From positions 89,555 through 153,554 of the forward strand of contig WTPW01000953.1 of assembly GCA_009809945.1 (NCBI GenBank): 64,000 bases of DNA, in the 5' to 3' direction. This stretch comes from Gigaspora margarita. Its lineage: Eukaryota > Glomeromycota > Glomeromycetes > Diversisporales > Gigasporaceae. How positions within the stretch are numbered: position 1 is the stretch's first letter; every line of letters starts with the position of its first letter. Positions 23,298-34,970 of this stretch are shown here, piece by piece. A model generated the notes under the pieces. The model was not told where the DNA came from. It made no database searches and saw only the letters and a program-made list of their open reading frames with translations. Both the position numbers and the translations under genes were made by a program.

Positions 23298-24590
23298 GGC
23301 ATAGAATTTTATTCAGTTTACACATCGAGAATTACACTTGGATGAGAGTACAACTAGCCATATGTACACTTTTGGTATCTAATTTAAGTGGTCCACCCGA
23401 AGGTTCCATACTAGATGCCATACCTGCAATCCAACTACAGGAATTGCCTATTTAAACCCTCTAATCTTCTGCTCCTTAACTAATCTCAACTATTTCACTG
23501 GTATTTATGTTACTTATGCAGTCAGTCTGAACTCTGGATTATTTACTGCCTTAGCCCTTAGGACTAATTTATCCTTACAGGAAACTTGCTAGAGCAGTCC
23601 CTGTTCTATACAGATATTACCTATACTTTGGTAATTGTTGCTATGGCCAAGACCAACACTTGCAAAACAAGATTACCCCTGTTCTCTTACCAATACCTAC
23701 TTCTTTGTTCTTGTAAATTTCGCTCCAACCCAGCAGCCACCTCTACCATCCTACTGGTCCTTATACTGACTTTACAAACTTCCAATCCAGTTAGTCTAGA
23801 AGGGTTGATTCACTCAGCATTAGGTGCTACTATGGTTCTTTCTTCTCTTGGTACCTACTTCTATAGTATAGGTCCTTTTCCTCTGGTGCGATTCCGGCAG
23901 CCAGGTTGGTGGATCCTTGCCCCTAAGGGTCTTTCTGGTCCGATTTTCTTGCTCCAGTTTCTGATTCTCCAGTTTTGTTAGCACTGTTGAAGATCTTTGC
24001 TACCGTATATTTCTGAAAATAAGCTACTTCGAAAATAAGCTACCCCCCTGATTTTTTTAAAAATCTCAAAAAACACGTTAGCAGTTGCTATATATAAAAT
24101 CCAAGTTTTACTAAGGAAACATCAAAATGTAATATTAAGTAAAGTTGTTCAGGACACAAAAATACACTTATAGTAAAATTTTCACATTATTTGAACAACT
24201 TTTTATTAGTACATTTTTCAATTTTTCAAAAAATTCAACAATTCGAAAATAAACTACCCTATGTTTTTTTGTGTAATTTTTGGCCCAAAAAAGGTAGCTT
24301 ATTTTTGGGAATATACAGTACCTCCTTACTCGGAGCTTGCCAAACAGGTTTTTGTTTCTCTGGTCTCTTGGATTTGTCTGTATAATGATACACAAATATG
24401 CCCAAAAGCTTCTATCTAAATGGTAGACCAAGGATTACAGGTAATATACCTAACCAATTGATGAGAAAATAGTTACTGTAACACAGGTTATTTTTCAAAG
24501 CATTGCCAGTAGGATTTGAACCCTAGACCTGTCACTTGGGGTGACAACTAAACAACTTCTCTAAATTGCCACACCCTCAAAGTTGTATAA
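23298..24590 (-). mobile_element. tRNA-headed long retroposon, copy A
   Basis: On the minus strand the element starts GGTGTGGCAATTTAGAG (A-box-like) and has GGGTTCAAATCC, a match to the tRNA B-box, about 60 bases further on. The body is related to 44453-45733 (minus) and 35711-36740 (plus), sharing GCTTGCCAAACAGGTT and TTGGTACCTACTTCT on the plus strand. At over 1 kb it is long for a SINE. It is interrupted by the MITE at 24003-24318. Open frames of 131 and 63 codons within it have no recognised domains. Confidence 0.65.
24003..24318. mobile_element. MITE with TA target site, inserted in retroposon copy A
   Basis: Ends CCGTATATTTCTGAAAATA and TATTTTTGGGAATATACAG, flanked by TA (24001-24002 and 24319-24320). 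The inner AATAAGCTAC motifs recur near 26745-26830, probably a decayed relative. Without it copy A of the retroposon would be continuous. Confidence 0.8.
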
Positions 24591-24723
24591 TTTTATTAAT
24601 AAAATTTGTATAATTTTATTAATAAAATTATTAATAATTTTATTTTATATAAAAGTTTACTAATTGATTGTATTTTCTTGTACTAAGTAAGCTTATTTAG
24701 CTTCAAAGAATACATAAATTATA

Positions 24724-24880
24724 TTATAACCCTGCAATAGTCACATGCCAAAATCAGATATTCTATGTGCATATTGCGAGATTGCGACTAGAGCAAGCAA
24801 GAATTTATATATAGTGTATATGCTGACTATTGCAAAATTGTGACTAATGTGTATGTGACTATTGCAGGGTTGTACTATAG
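24724..24880. mobile_element. MITE, relative of the 22735 element
   Basis: Ends TATAACCCTGCAATAGTCAC and GTGACTATTGCAGGGTTGTA are inverted. The exact target duplication is less clear than in the relative. Confidence 0.65.
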
Positions 24881-25720
24881 TATATTTTATCTTACTTTTT
24901 TTAAAAATTGAAGAAGGAATACTTAATTTTGAAAAATTTATAAAAAATTCAAAATTAAGCTTATTGCTTCAAATTTTAAGAAAAATAAAATAATTTATAT
25001 CAAAAATATATAGTTTTGGTAGTAAATAAGTTTATATAAAACAAAAAAGTAGAATCTATTAATAAAATTTAGATAATAATAGCTTTTTTGTATAGTTTTA
25101 TTAATAAAATTATTAAAAATGTTATGTTATATTACTTGAATTTTACTAAATGATTATAACTTCTTGCACTAAGTAAACTTGTTTAGCACCAAAAATACAT
25201 TAAATAGGTATATTTTATTTTACTTTTCTTAAAATTTAAAAAAAGGATGCTTAATTTGGAAATTTTTATTATCAAATTCAAAATTAAGTATCTTTGCCTC
25301 AAATTTTAAAAAAAATAAATAAAATATACCAAAATAATATTTTTTTTTGGTGCTAAATTAAGTTTACTTAGAGCAAAAAATTAGAATCAAATTAATAAAA
25401 TTTAGAAAATTATTGAAATTTTTTAATTTAATTAATAAAATCTCAAAATTTTACTAATTGATTCTAACTTTTAGCTCTAAGTAAACTTAATTTAGCATCA
25501 AAAAATATATTATTTTATTTACTTTTCTTAAAGTTTGTACCAAAAGATATCTAACTTTGAATTTTTGATAAAAATTTTCAAAATTAAGTATTTTTTTCTT
25601 TAAATTTTAAAAAAAGTAAAATAAATCTGCTAATTTTTGATATATTTTTGTGTTAAACAAGTTTAATTAGCACCAAAGTTATAATCAGCACACGAAGTTA
25701 TAATCATTTAGTAGTAAATA
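24881..25720. repeat. Array of related foldback arms
   Basis: The motifs AAATTAAGYATCTTTG, CTAAGTAAACTTRTTTAGC and their complements recur at least three times on both strands. Boundaries of single elements are blurred. No gene is seen. Confidence 0.45.
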
Positions 25721-26066
25721 ATATTTTTTAATAAATTTCTAATATTTTAAAATAATGCCCAAATCAAATATTACTTTTAAACTATCTAATTGGATAATTC
25801 TGCATATATGTGTATAAACTCATTAACTTTATAAGAATTATAATTATCAGTAACTATAATTATATATAACTAATGTCATAACAGAATTATTATAATTTAA
25901 AGTACTTTATATTATTTGACTTTTAGTTTTTAAGTTAAATAAATATATGGGCTAGAAGCTGGAAAAAAGGACCAAATTGACAATTTTTTCAAAAGTAATT
26001 TTTTTTACATAAATCAATATCAGGATAATTTTTTATCTAAAATACAAAAATAGTTGTATTAATTAA
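25721..26066. other. Left part of a nested repeat stack
   Basis: AT-rich. From about 25953 it contains GGGCTAGAAGCTGGAAAAAA, which pairs with TTTTTTTAGCATCTCGACC near 26527-26545, marking a host element for the TTAA insertion at 26067. Confidence 0.45.
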
Positions 26067-26434
26067 GGATAGGGTGAATGTAGATCATTTATCAAATGAT
26101 TTTAGTAGTACAATAAGATTTATATAGAAAATAAAAATGTGCTACAAATAAAACTTTTTACAGTTGTTATTAATTTAGCCAAAAATTTTATAATATATAG
26201 TACAAAATACTCTTTTTATAATAGTAAAATTTTAATAAATATAGTATTTGAAAAATTATACTTCTATATGTTGTAAAGTTTTTCTAAGTTGGCTCAAATT
26301 TTCTATAGTTACACAAAAATAATTAATTCTGATTGGTTGAATCTATGTTGTTTACAATCGTGATTGGTTGATCACCTGATTTCATATGATTACAATATGA
26401 TCACTATTAAAAATGATCTATGTTCACCCTACCT
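26067..26434. mobile_element. TTAA-flanked MITE, second copy (opposite orientation)
   Basis: Ends GGATAGGGTGAATGTAGATC and GATCTATGTTCACCCTACC, flanked by TTAA at 26063-26066 and 26435-26438. Its interior is the reverse complement of the 20875-21241 copy. Confidence 0.75.
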
Positions 26435-27420
26435 TTAAATTTTGCAGTACAGCCCTTTAAAGTTTCATTTTTCTTAAATCTATTATAAGATTTACAACAT
26501 AAAAATTGATTTTTGAATTTGGTCCCTTTTTTTAGCATCTCGACCATATTTTTAAAAAATTTTAATTTTTTTTATTAAAAGTAAAAATTAAAAGCCAGAT
26601 AATAAAAAATTTCTCCAATTTTGTTAAAATTTAAAAAATGTATATATTTTGATCTTATAAATAAGTTTACTTAAGCAACTGTAATTGATTTATATAGTAA
26701 TATTTGAACTTTACTATATAGCAACTATTGTTAATCATAAAATAGCTTATTTTTGTGTCAAAAATAGTTTTGAGTTTTTTGACCAAAAGAGAAGTAGCTT
26801 ATATTCAGAAATAGCTTATTTTTAGCACTATATAGTATTGTACTTTCAAATTTATGCTAAATATATAAATTAAACTTTTATATATAGAATTTTGATATAT
26901 AAATATGTATTTTAAAAATCTAATCTAACATATAAGTAGCAAGCAATGATAGGTCTATATGGAAATAGGTGGAACTAAAATATAATAGGAAGACAGGGAC
27001 CCAGGATATCAATTGATAAATATACTCCATACAGGCTTGCTATTTGCCAGTATTAACTGGATGAACCAATGATAAATATTTTTGAAATAAAAGCACAAGA
27101 TGTGAACAATAAGTTGGGTTTAAATAGTAGTAGTGGTTAAAGATAACGTCCTTACTAGTGTTCCAAAATTGGGTTTAGTTCAGGTTCAGTCAAACCTGAA
27201 CCCAAACTTTAAATTTTGCACATCTTTGAACTTGAACCTGAACTGAACCTAGAATTTATAAACCTGAATCAAACTCAAACTTGAAATATTTGTTCAGTTT
27301 GAGTTCAGTTCGAAGTTCATGAACAGGTTCAGGTTCAGTTAATATTTAAACCAAAACAACTAGGGTATAATAAATAAGGCCGTTCGAAGTTGATAAATTG
27401 ATAGCCTGCCAGTTAATCAG
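26435..27420. other. Repeat remnants, no gene
   Basis: Holds the right part of the stack hosting the TTAA element (to about 26720), decayed AATAAGCTAC MITE pieces (26745-26830) and a GGTTCAG-rich patch (27165-27350). Nothing coding was recognised. Confidence 0.4.
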
Positions 27421-27875
27421 AGATTGATAATAGTGTAACATGATGCAAAACACATAAAAAATACTATAGGTAGAATGTGGTATGCATACATATAAATGTT
27501 TTTTCTTACTAAGTTAATAATACATGGCCACTAATTGAAAGTTGTAGAGCTCTTCGAGGTGCATTTAATAGTAGTTAGATCATCCAAATTGGCCTAGTAG
27601 ATAGTGAGATATCATTGAAAAATGATTGGACAACTTTATAAAATCTCTTAAAAGAGATTTTATAAATTTGTACAATCATTTTCAATGATATTTTGCTATC
27701 CACAGACTGATTTGGATGATCTAACCACTATTAGATATGTTTCGATAAGCTCTACAACTTTCAATTAGTGGCCATATATCATTAGCTTAATAAAAAAACC
27801 TTTATATATATGCCACGCCACATTCTGCCTATAGAATTTTTTAAGTATTTTGCATCACATTACACTATAATCGAT
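27421..27875. mobile_element. Long foldback palindrome, arms about 220 bp
   Basis: The sequence is an almost complete palindrome centred at about 27653 (AATCTCTTAAAAGAGATTTT). The outer arms read GTAACATGATGCAAAACAC and TTTTGCATCACATTACAC. Arm identity is high, so the element is young or maintained. No coding content. Confidence 0.85.
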
Positions 27876-28084
27876 CTTATTTAATACAAACAGTTATGAA
27901 ATTTGGTTTTTTTTTCTTACGATGTGTATTATACCAAATGGTATCAAACGGGCTTATGAAAATTTGTTTTTTTTTTTTTTTTTTTTTTGTTTATTTTATA
28001 CAATATATACTATGCTATAGAACAGATTATGCATCAAACAGGCTTATGAAATTTTTGTTTTTTTTTTATTATATTTTAGATCTC

Positions 28085-28680
28085 GTTTGACCTGAATTAT
28101 AACAATTTCTGATCTGTGACCTGGTCGGGTCTGACCCAACCTGGGTCAGATCGGGTCAGATAAAATGCATGTCAGATCAGACCCAGATCAGATTACATTC
28201 AATGATCGCAAGTAGTTGCTACATAGTAAAGTCTAAATTTTACTATATAAATTGATAGAATATGCTTAAGTAAAATTGTTTAAAAGAACAAAATGCATAT
28301 ATTCTAAAATTTTTATCCAAATTGGAGAAGTTTTTATTATTTGACTTTTAATTTTTAAGTTTGTTAAATATGTTTTTTAAAAAGATTCTAATTTTTTCGT
28401 TGAACGTGAAAATTAAAAGTCAAATAATAAAATTTTCTCTGATTTGGATAAAAATTCTGTGAATATGCATTTTAATCTTCTAAACAAGTTTACTTAAGCT
28501 AGTATTATCGATTTATATAGTAAAATTTAGACTTTACTATGTAGCAACTTATCAACCCGGGTTCAAACTGAGTTGGGTTGGGTTGGGTCAAACCTGGGTC
28601 AGGTTTGACATAAGGTGAGTCTAATCCGAGTCAGGTCCAAACTTGATCCAACCAGATCTATTAAGACCCCTAGTTAGAAC
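28085..28680. mobile_element. GGGTCAGAT-rich element with an inner 337-bp palindrome
   Basis: The outer parts (28095-28200, 28550-28670) are rich in GGGTCAGATC / GACCTGGTC words. The inner part 28209-28545 is a palindrome with arms GTTGCTACATAGTAAAGTC and GACTTTACTATGTAGCAAC. This is probably one insertion inside another. No target duplications were confirmed. Confidence 0.6.
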
Positions 28681-28919
28681 TACTTATAGGTAGTTCGAAG
28701 GGTGGCCATAGTCTAACAGGCTGAGTTTGTTTTCTATTTTACCAAATCCAAACATGTTCACAAATGAACCCGAACTGAACCCAGACTTGGTTTAAAAGTT
28801 CAATACCGAACTCAGACCAAACTAGATTTTTAAAATTAAGTATAGTTTAGATTTAGTTCAAATTCAGACTGAACTTGAACTCAACCCAATGTTCGGTTCA
28901 GTTTAGTTTTTAGAAACAC

Positions 28920-29037
28920 TACTCCTAACTACAAGTAGAAGCCTTGGTGACTGCATCCTATTATATAAACATTTGGGTCTGCTTGTTGGTAGAATTGTAC
29001 ATTGGGTTTAGAAGTAAAGAAAAGCAAAAAAAATTTA
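28920..29037 (+). mobile_element. Retroposon 3' end fragment (same family as 30800-31070)
   Basis: AACATTTGGGTCTGCTTGTT and GGGTTTAGAAGTAAAGAAAA match, in opposite orientation, the element at 30800-31070. An A-rich tail follows at about 29026-29040. Confidence 0.55.
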
Positions 29038-29084
29038 AAAATCTAATTTTTTTAATAATCTTTTAAAAGAATATGTAAATTTAA

Positions 29085-29841
29085 GGGTAGGGTATCTTAG
29101 GTCATGTTACACATATATGATTTCATGCAGATCACAGAACTCAGCCCTTATAAAAGATCACACAAACTCGTGATCTTTAAAAATTTTTCGCAACAGTTTA
29201 ATGTTGTCAAAAAAAACTGTTTTTTGATCGTTCAAAGGCTTGTGCACTCAACAGTAAGTCGTTTTCTATTAGCAAGTTGGGTTAAAAAAGAGTTTATTTA
29301 GGAATAAGGCAAAGTTAACTTTGCTCATCTGGCCTTAAAAATGCGCATCTCAAGCAAACTTTTCTAAAAAATAAATATTTTTCTTTAAATTTCACAGATA
29401 ACAACTTCGATAGCTTGTTTGCACTTAATTATGTTACAAAAAGTCATGGCGTTTACGAATTTTTGGAAGTTTACTAGTGACTCTTCGTGAAAAATATGGT
29501 TATTAATAATCTATTTATAGATTATATGGTATATTGTAGCTGTATTAAAACATGGTAGATAGTCTATTTAGATAGTCGAAAAAAGCTAAAATTTTTGATT
29601 GTAATGCTTGTAATAATTTTGCAAAACATTTNATTAATATAATTATTTAGTATTATATTAATTAAAATAAAAAAAATGGTTATAACTTCNAAGATATTTA
29701 GTTTTTGTATGTANATATCNTAGTAAATATAAATTATTTTGATTGGACAAAATCTATTTTTAGTTTTGTACATCAGTGATCTACAACTTGCAGTTATGCT
29801 GTTATTTTGCTATATCGTAGATCACATAAGATACCCTACCC
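29085..29841. mobile_element. Longer TTAA-flanked element
   Basis: Ends GGGTAGGGTATCTTAGGTCA and GATCACATAAGATACCCTACCC, TTAA at 29081-29084 and 29842-29845. It is 757 bp, about twice the length of the two related MITEs. The internal 65-codon frame (29104-29301) has no recognised transposase motif. A few N bases lie at 29632-29720. Confidence 0.7.
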
Positions 29842-29942
29842 TTAAATCTTACTTTATTTAAATTGTTTATAATAGTAATGTATTCTCTGATCTGATCTAG
29901 ATATAGATATTTCAGAGTTCTTATACTACAATGAATTTGCCA

Positions 29943-30404
29943 ATTTGCTATCATATGGGCTGATTTAAGAAATTTATAAATAAAGCGTATTTTTTTAAAA
30001 CTTTAAAGCTAAATAGCTCTTGATCTACTAATCTGTTTTAAATAATTTTACTACCAAAATGTTCACCTCTTTGAGACGATTCCAACAAGCCCAAAATCAT
30101 TAAAATCCAATCACAGGGTCATGAGAAAATGCACTATCAAATAGGTGTTGCATCTGAAATTGGTTTGATCTATGTTAAACCAATTTCAGATGCATCACCT
30201 ATTTGATAGTGCATTTTCTCATGACCCTGTAATTGGAATTTAATGATTTTGGGATTGTTGGAATCGTCTCAAAGAGGTGAACATTTTGGTAGTAAAATCA
30301 TTTAAAACAAACCAGTAGATCAAGAGTTATTTAGCTTTAAAGTTTTAAAAAAATACGCTTTATTTATAAATTTCTTAAATAAGCCCATATGTTTATAGCA
30401 AATA
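29943..30404. mobile_element. Long foldback palindrome, arms about 220 bp
   Basis: The outer ends TTTGCTATCATATGGGCT and AGCCCATATGTTTATAGCAAA pair, and almost the whole 460 bp is palindromic around GTTTGATCTATGTTAAAC at about 30171. Only scattered mismatches separate the arms. Confidence 0.85.
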
Positions 30405-30799
30405 TACCAAATATACCAAATGTACTATATATATAAAAAGTAGTATAAGTAGAATAAATAATATAAATTAAAGTAATAGCATAAATAATAATCAATCATT
30501 TATAGTATAAGTACTACTTTACAGAAATTGTCTAATTTGTTCATTGATTTATTATAATCTTAAAGATTATAATAAAATTATTAAAATTATATCTTGCAAT
30601 AATTTTATTATACATATAATAATCTAATAATAATCTTAAAATAATTTTATAATCATATTTTATAATAATCTTAAAGCAATCTTAAAATAATTTTATAATA
30701 ATCTTAAATAATCATAAAAAATCTTATAATTATCTTAAATAATTCTTAATAAAATCTTAAAAACATCTTAAAATAATTTTAAACATTAATTATATAATT
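30405..30799. other. AATAATCTTAAA low-complexity region
   Basis: Repeated AATCTTAAAATAATTTTATA words; simple AT-rich sequence with no gene. Confidence 0.6.
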
Positions 30800-31070
30800 T
30801 TTTTTTCCTTCACTTCTAATCCCAACAATATACACCACCAACCGTCAGACCCAAATGTTCACATTGATGGGGTGCAGTTACTGAGGCTTCCACTTGTGGT
30901 CAGGCCATATTCAAACCAACTCTGTGGTAAGGCATATTCCTTAAACCACTACCACCAACTATCCAAACCCAACAATTGTATACACCTATAGTGCTCCATT
31001 TAAGGTGCATTGATCCTTGGACCACACAGCCAGCCCTGGCAAATCCAAGTCCAGTTGGGGTGCGTCCAAT
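30800..31070 (-). mobile_element. Retroposon with 15-bp target duplication
   Basis: ATTAATTATATAATT occurs at 30785-30799 and again at 31071-31085. The insert has an A tail on the minus strand (T run at 30800-30807) and is much richer in GC than its surroundings. These are the hallmarks of target-primed reverse transcription. The body has no recognised ORF; it could be a SINE or the 3' end of a LINE. A related fragment is at 28920-29037. Confidence 0.75.
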
Positions 31071-31085
31071 ATTAATTATATAATT

Positions 31086-32280
31086 ATAATAATTTATAAT
31101 TATTAAACCATAATAATAATATTATTTTTTGATATTAAATCTTAAAATAATCTTTTAATTATAAAAATAATAATATTAATAACTTTATATAATCTCAAAC
31201 TATCTTGAACTCATCTAAAAAAAGTATTAGTTTTTGTAAAGTATATATTTTTATTAATAGATATTTCTAATATATATAAGCAATATTGCTTCACTTTATA
31301 GACATGTTTGCTATAGCACTTTATTAATTATTAATAAATGACAATAATTGATTCTAAACATATTACAATTTTATTTTATTGCCAAATTACTATACATAAA
31401 TTCTGTTACTTGTTTATATCCTAACAACTATAACAACTAATGTATAGTTTTATATTTAGTACTTACATGACTCTTTATTAATAATCAATCTATTGAACTT
31501 GGTTTCTAAAAGGTATTTGAAAATTAACAATTAGTAGTACTATGAGATTTATAATAAGAACTTGCAAAAAGAACTCTTTATTAGTTTTTATATGAGCTAC
31601 AAATTCTTTATGAATTATCTAAATTATCTTTTTTGTATGCACAATTAGAGCAAAGATAGAAAAACTCTATAATGAAAAAGACTCCAAAACTAAAACCATA
31701 GTATTAGCTTTATTTAATTTTTATAACCCTCTTACAATATCTATAGCAATGATGATATTGATGCCAAAGGCAAGCTAATATGTTTTTAAGTACCAAATAT
31801 AAAACTTTTGAATAAAACATATGCTTGCTTATTAGAACACATACTTTAAAACAAAGTGAAAAGCTTCAAGAAATATAAATAAAAATTTTGTGATCCTTTT
31901 GACAATAAACAAATATCTGTAGTCCTGGATTTTATACTAAACATATTTGAATATATTATTACAAAAGATGAAAAATCTAATACAAAAAGGCAAAAACAAT
32001 AATAAATAGTTTAATAGTCTAATATCAAATACTATAGAGCTAAAGTCAAAAAAGTTAAATAAGGTATTTAAATATTATTAAAAACTAGTCAAACTAGAGC
32101 ATGCTAAAAAAACATATAATGTATATAATGCTAACTATTATTATAAAAATATAGCAAATTAACAAAGAACAAAAAAAGAAAATCCAAATTTTCAGATCAA
32201 AAAGAAAAGCTATTAAAAAGAAATTGATAAAGATCTATATAAAAAAGAAAAAGTAAAAGCAATTAAATATAAAAAAATCA
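31086..32280. other. AT-rich repeat remnants, no intact gene
   Basis: 31255-31500 is related to 46085-46340 (shared GGCATGTTTGCTATA-like and TTGCCAAATTACTA words). 31620-32260 is A-rich and T-poor on the plus strand. No reading frame can be supported. Confidence 0.4.
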
Positions 32281-32805
32281 TCCTGTGGGCTGATAGCATA
32301 GCGGTTATGCTTCCAGGATACAAATTAAAGGCTACCAGTTCAAATCCCTCTAGAGGTGAAATGAAAAAAACCAGCCGGTTAGGAAACTGAAACACTATGG
32401 GAAGACAGGGACCCAGGACGTCTATGGACAGACTTAATTGGGCAGTTTCTATTATCAAATCTGTGGCAGTAAAACGTAATAGGTTAGAACCTAATTTGGA
32501 TTAACTGAATCACAAGACATAATGCAAGGCCTATGTCTGAGAAGATACTATATGAACTCATGCTGCAGACATTCTGAGGTGTTATCCATTTGTACCAAAT
32601 CGACCTGGTGGTGAGAAGTATTCTAGATGATTGAAGGTGGTACTGGGAGAGTAAAACTCAGTGCCCACCAGGCATTTGGGCAGTCTGAAATAGGACTAGC
32701 TGCATGTATACTTTCTAGTTATAGCTAAACAATGTATGTTCGTTTGTATAGAATGAATAAAGTTTAAGCACAGGCAAAGCAACCAGTGCAAGTTTAAAAA
32801 AATAT
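32281..32805 (+). mobile_element. tRNA-derived SINE
   Basis: The head GTGGGCTGATAGCATAGCGG contains TAGCATAGCGG, a full match to the Pol III A-box TRGYNNANNNG. CAGTTCAAATCCC at 32336 matches the B-box in all but one position. The unrelated body ends in an A/TA-rich tail at about 32795-32805. ATATAAAAAAAT is present just before the head and again after the tail, a plausible ~12-bp target duplication. It is unlikely to be a functional tRNA because the acceptor stem does not pair and no clear anticodon arm is present. Confidence 0.75.
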
Positions 32806-33243
32806 ATATATAAAAAAATAACTATAATAAATTGTTACAAGAATTGCTTATTATTTTCTAAAATGAATACTATACTTGAATCTAAAACTTGGTCTTGAAC
32901 TTATTAAAAAATATTTATAAAAAAGGCTTGAAAAAATAAGAAACTAATATTTGAACTCTATTAAAAATCTACAGAAATGAGTTAAACAGTCAGATTAGGA
33001 CACCAAATAATCTATATGAGATCATATTGGAAAAATCATTAATGCAGTACTTTTTTTTAAAAAAGGTTATATTTGAAAAGTAGGTATTATATTGGATAAA
33101 AAGGTTATATTTGAAAACAGCTAATAGGCAAAAAGAGTATATTTAAAAGAATGCTATAGGGTAAGGTTTATAAATCTTATATTTGAAATGTGCTAATAAA
33201 AAATGTAAAATACATAGCAGTCATAGAACATGTTTCCTAGAAA
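32806..33243. other. AT-rich, no gene recognised
   Basis: A tandem-like motif GGTTATATTTGAAAA recurs four times between 33065 and 33190. Nothing else. Confidence 0.4.
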
Positions 33244-34208
33244 TAAGTATATAATAAAAATTATAAAAAAAATATAAATTTACTATAAACTTTGAGCTAA
33301 AGGTCCTTTTCAGCTTAACTAATTAACTTAAAATTAAATTTTGTGAGTATATAGAACAAGAAAAGAAGAAAATTTTGAGCATAAAAACTATATTAAAATT
33401 TTGCCAATTTTGCAATTTTTCAAAATACAACTCTGTCAAAAACTAATATTTACAATTTTAAATTTGCAGTTATGTGTAAAATTATGCCCTAAACAACTTT
33501 ACTTAGTAGCAAAACATAGGTCACCTTGTAAAAAAAAATAGGTTGGCTATATGCTAAAGTTAAAAATTTTTATTTGCCAATATAAACCCTCTTTTTTGTT
33601 AAGCTAACCTACTTTGGGCTTCTAAATAAACTTGTTTAGCATGTAATTCTACTTATATTAAGGTTAAAACATGTTTTCTCAGACCTTTTACTAAATAAAA
33701 AATGGGGTTAAACTTAGAAAAAAATTTTTTTCTAAAAAAAACACAATTTTTTTCTAACTTTAACACATTTTTCACTTAGTAAAAGGTTCAAAAAAATGCA
33801 GTTTGACCTTGATACAAGTAGAATTACATGCTGAACAAAAGTCCAAAGCAGGTTACTTGACAAAAAATAGGGTTTATATTGCTAAACAAAAATTTTCAAC
33901 TTTAGCATATAGCCAACCTATTTTTCTTACTATGTTTTGATACTAAGTAAAGTTGTTTAGAGCATAATTTTACACATAATTGCTGATTTAAAATTTGTAA
34001 ATATTAGTTTTTAACAGAGTTACATTTTGAAAAAGTACAGAATTGGCAAAATTTTAATATGGTTTTTAAGCTCAAAATTTTTTTCATTTCTTGTTCTATA
34101 TCTTGCAAAATTTAATTTTAAATTAATTAATTAAGCCAAAAAGAATCTTTAGCTCAAAGTTTATAGTAAATTCATATGCTTTTTTTATAATTTTTATTAT
34201 AAACTTAT
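33244..34208. mobile_element. Giant foldback palindrome, about 965 bp
   Basis: The arms are about 470 bp each. The left arm starts TAAGTATATAATAAAAATT and TTTACTATAAACTTTGAGCT; the right arm ends AGCTCAAAGTTTATAGTAAA. The centre is the AAAAAAATTTTTTTC region near 33722. Internal landmarks (AACAACTTTACTTAGTA / TACTAAGTAAAGTTGTTTAG) pair over the whole length. No target duplication was resolved. The gap of Ns lies 130 bp to its right. Confidence 0.85.
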
Positions 34209-34337
34209 TTTAAACTTATTTTAAGAGGACATGTCCTATGACTAATAGAGTCTATATAGTTTTTTTTAAAGAGTGTGCAGTCTGGTATTTTTTTGTTAGT
34301 TTTTTTTAAAAAGCATTTGTTCTTTTTTTTTTTTTTT

Positions 34338-34439
34338 NNNNNNNNNNNNNNNNNNNNNNNNNNNNNNNNNNNNNNNNNNNNNNNNNNNNNNNNNNNNNNN
34401 NNNNNNNNNNNNNNNNNNNNNNNNNNNNNNNNNNNNNNN
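34338..34439. other. Sequencing gap (Ns)
   Basis: About 102 N bases, flanked by long T runs on both sides. The gap size is probably nominal and the homopolymer is the likely cause. Confidence 0.95.
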
Positions 34440-34476
<37 letters not shown>

Positions 34477-34797
34477 AGTATTGGATTGAAATTTTTTTGA
34501 AAAAGTTATATTTCAAAAAAAGTTAAGCAATTTCAAACTTTCTATCTAATATTTGAAATATAGCTGATATATACCAATATAAAAGTGCTAGCTAAAAAAT
34601 ATTTTACTATAATGCTCAAATATAAGCTTATATAAATTATTCAGGGCCCTGTTAGATCTCTCTAAATGCACAATAAATATAGTTTTAGTACCCAAAAATG
34701 ATGAATTTGATTGGTTAATAATCATGTAGTTGCATTTATGGAGAGTGTTTTTTTAAGTGCACTAGCCAATGAGTGCGCAATTGCAATTAAAAAAATA
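34440..34797. other. Poly-T and repeat remnants
   Basis: The T run continues to about 34472. At 34655-34750 an inverted pair, TCTCTCTAAATGCA and TGCATTTATGGAGAG, marks a small decayed MITE with termini like those near 20775 and 21445. Confidence 0.45.
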
Positions 34798-34970
34798 CAG
34801 TCAGACCTCATTATAGTCACTCTCAATATAATCACAACCTTGTTATAATCATGCTATTTTTTAGACCTAGCTATTATAAAACTTATAAAATTTGACTTTT
34901 TATAGTCACACCTTTTTATAATCACCAAAATTTTGTTTCCCAACCTGGTGATTATATCGAGGTCTGACTG
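34798..34970. mobile_element. MITE with TA target site (CAGTCAGACCTC family)
   Basis: 173 bp, ends CAGTCAGACCTCATTATAGT and ATTATATCGAGGTCTGACTG, TA at 34796-34797 and 34971-34972. Relatives are at 1424, 40085 and 49119. Confidence 0.85.

Noticed and set aside
23264-23981. Two open frames (63 and 131 codons) as genes
   Set aside because: They lie inside the retroposon family; the related copies do not keep the frames.
32281-32360. Functional tRNA gene
   Set aside because: A- and B-box words are present, but the acceptor stem does not pair, no anticodon arm is convincing, and the sequence continues into a tailed retroposon.
34205-34526. Open frames on both strands across the N gap
   Set aside because: They consist of N codons and Lys/Phe homopolymers.
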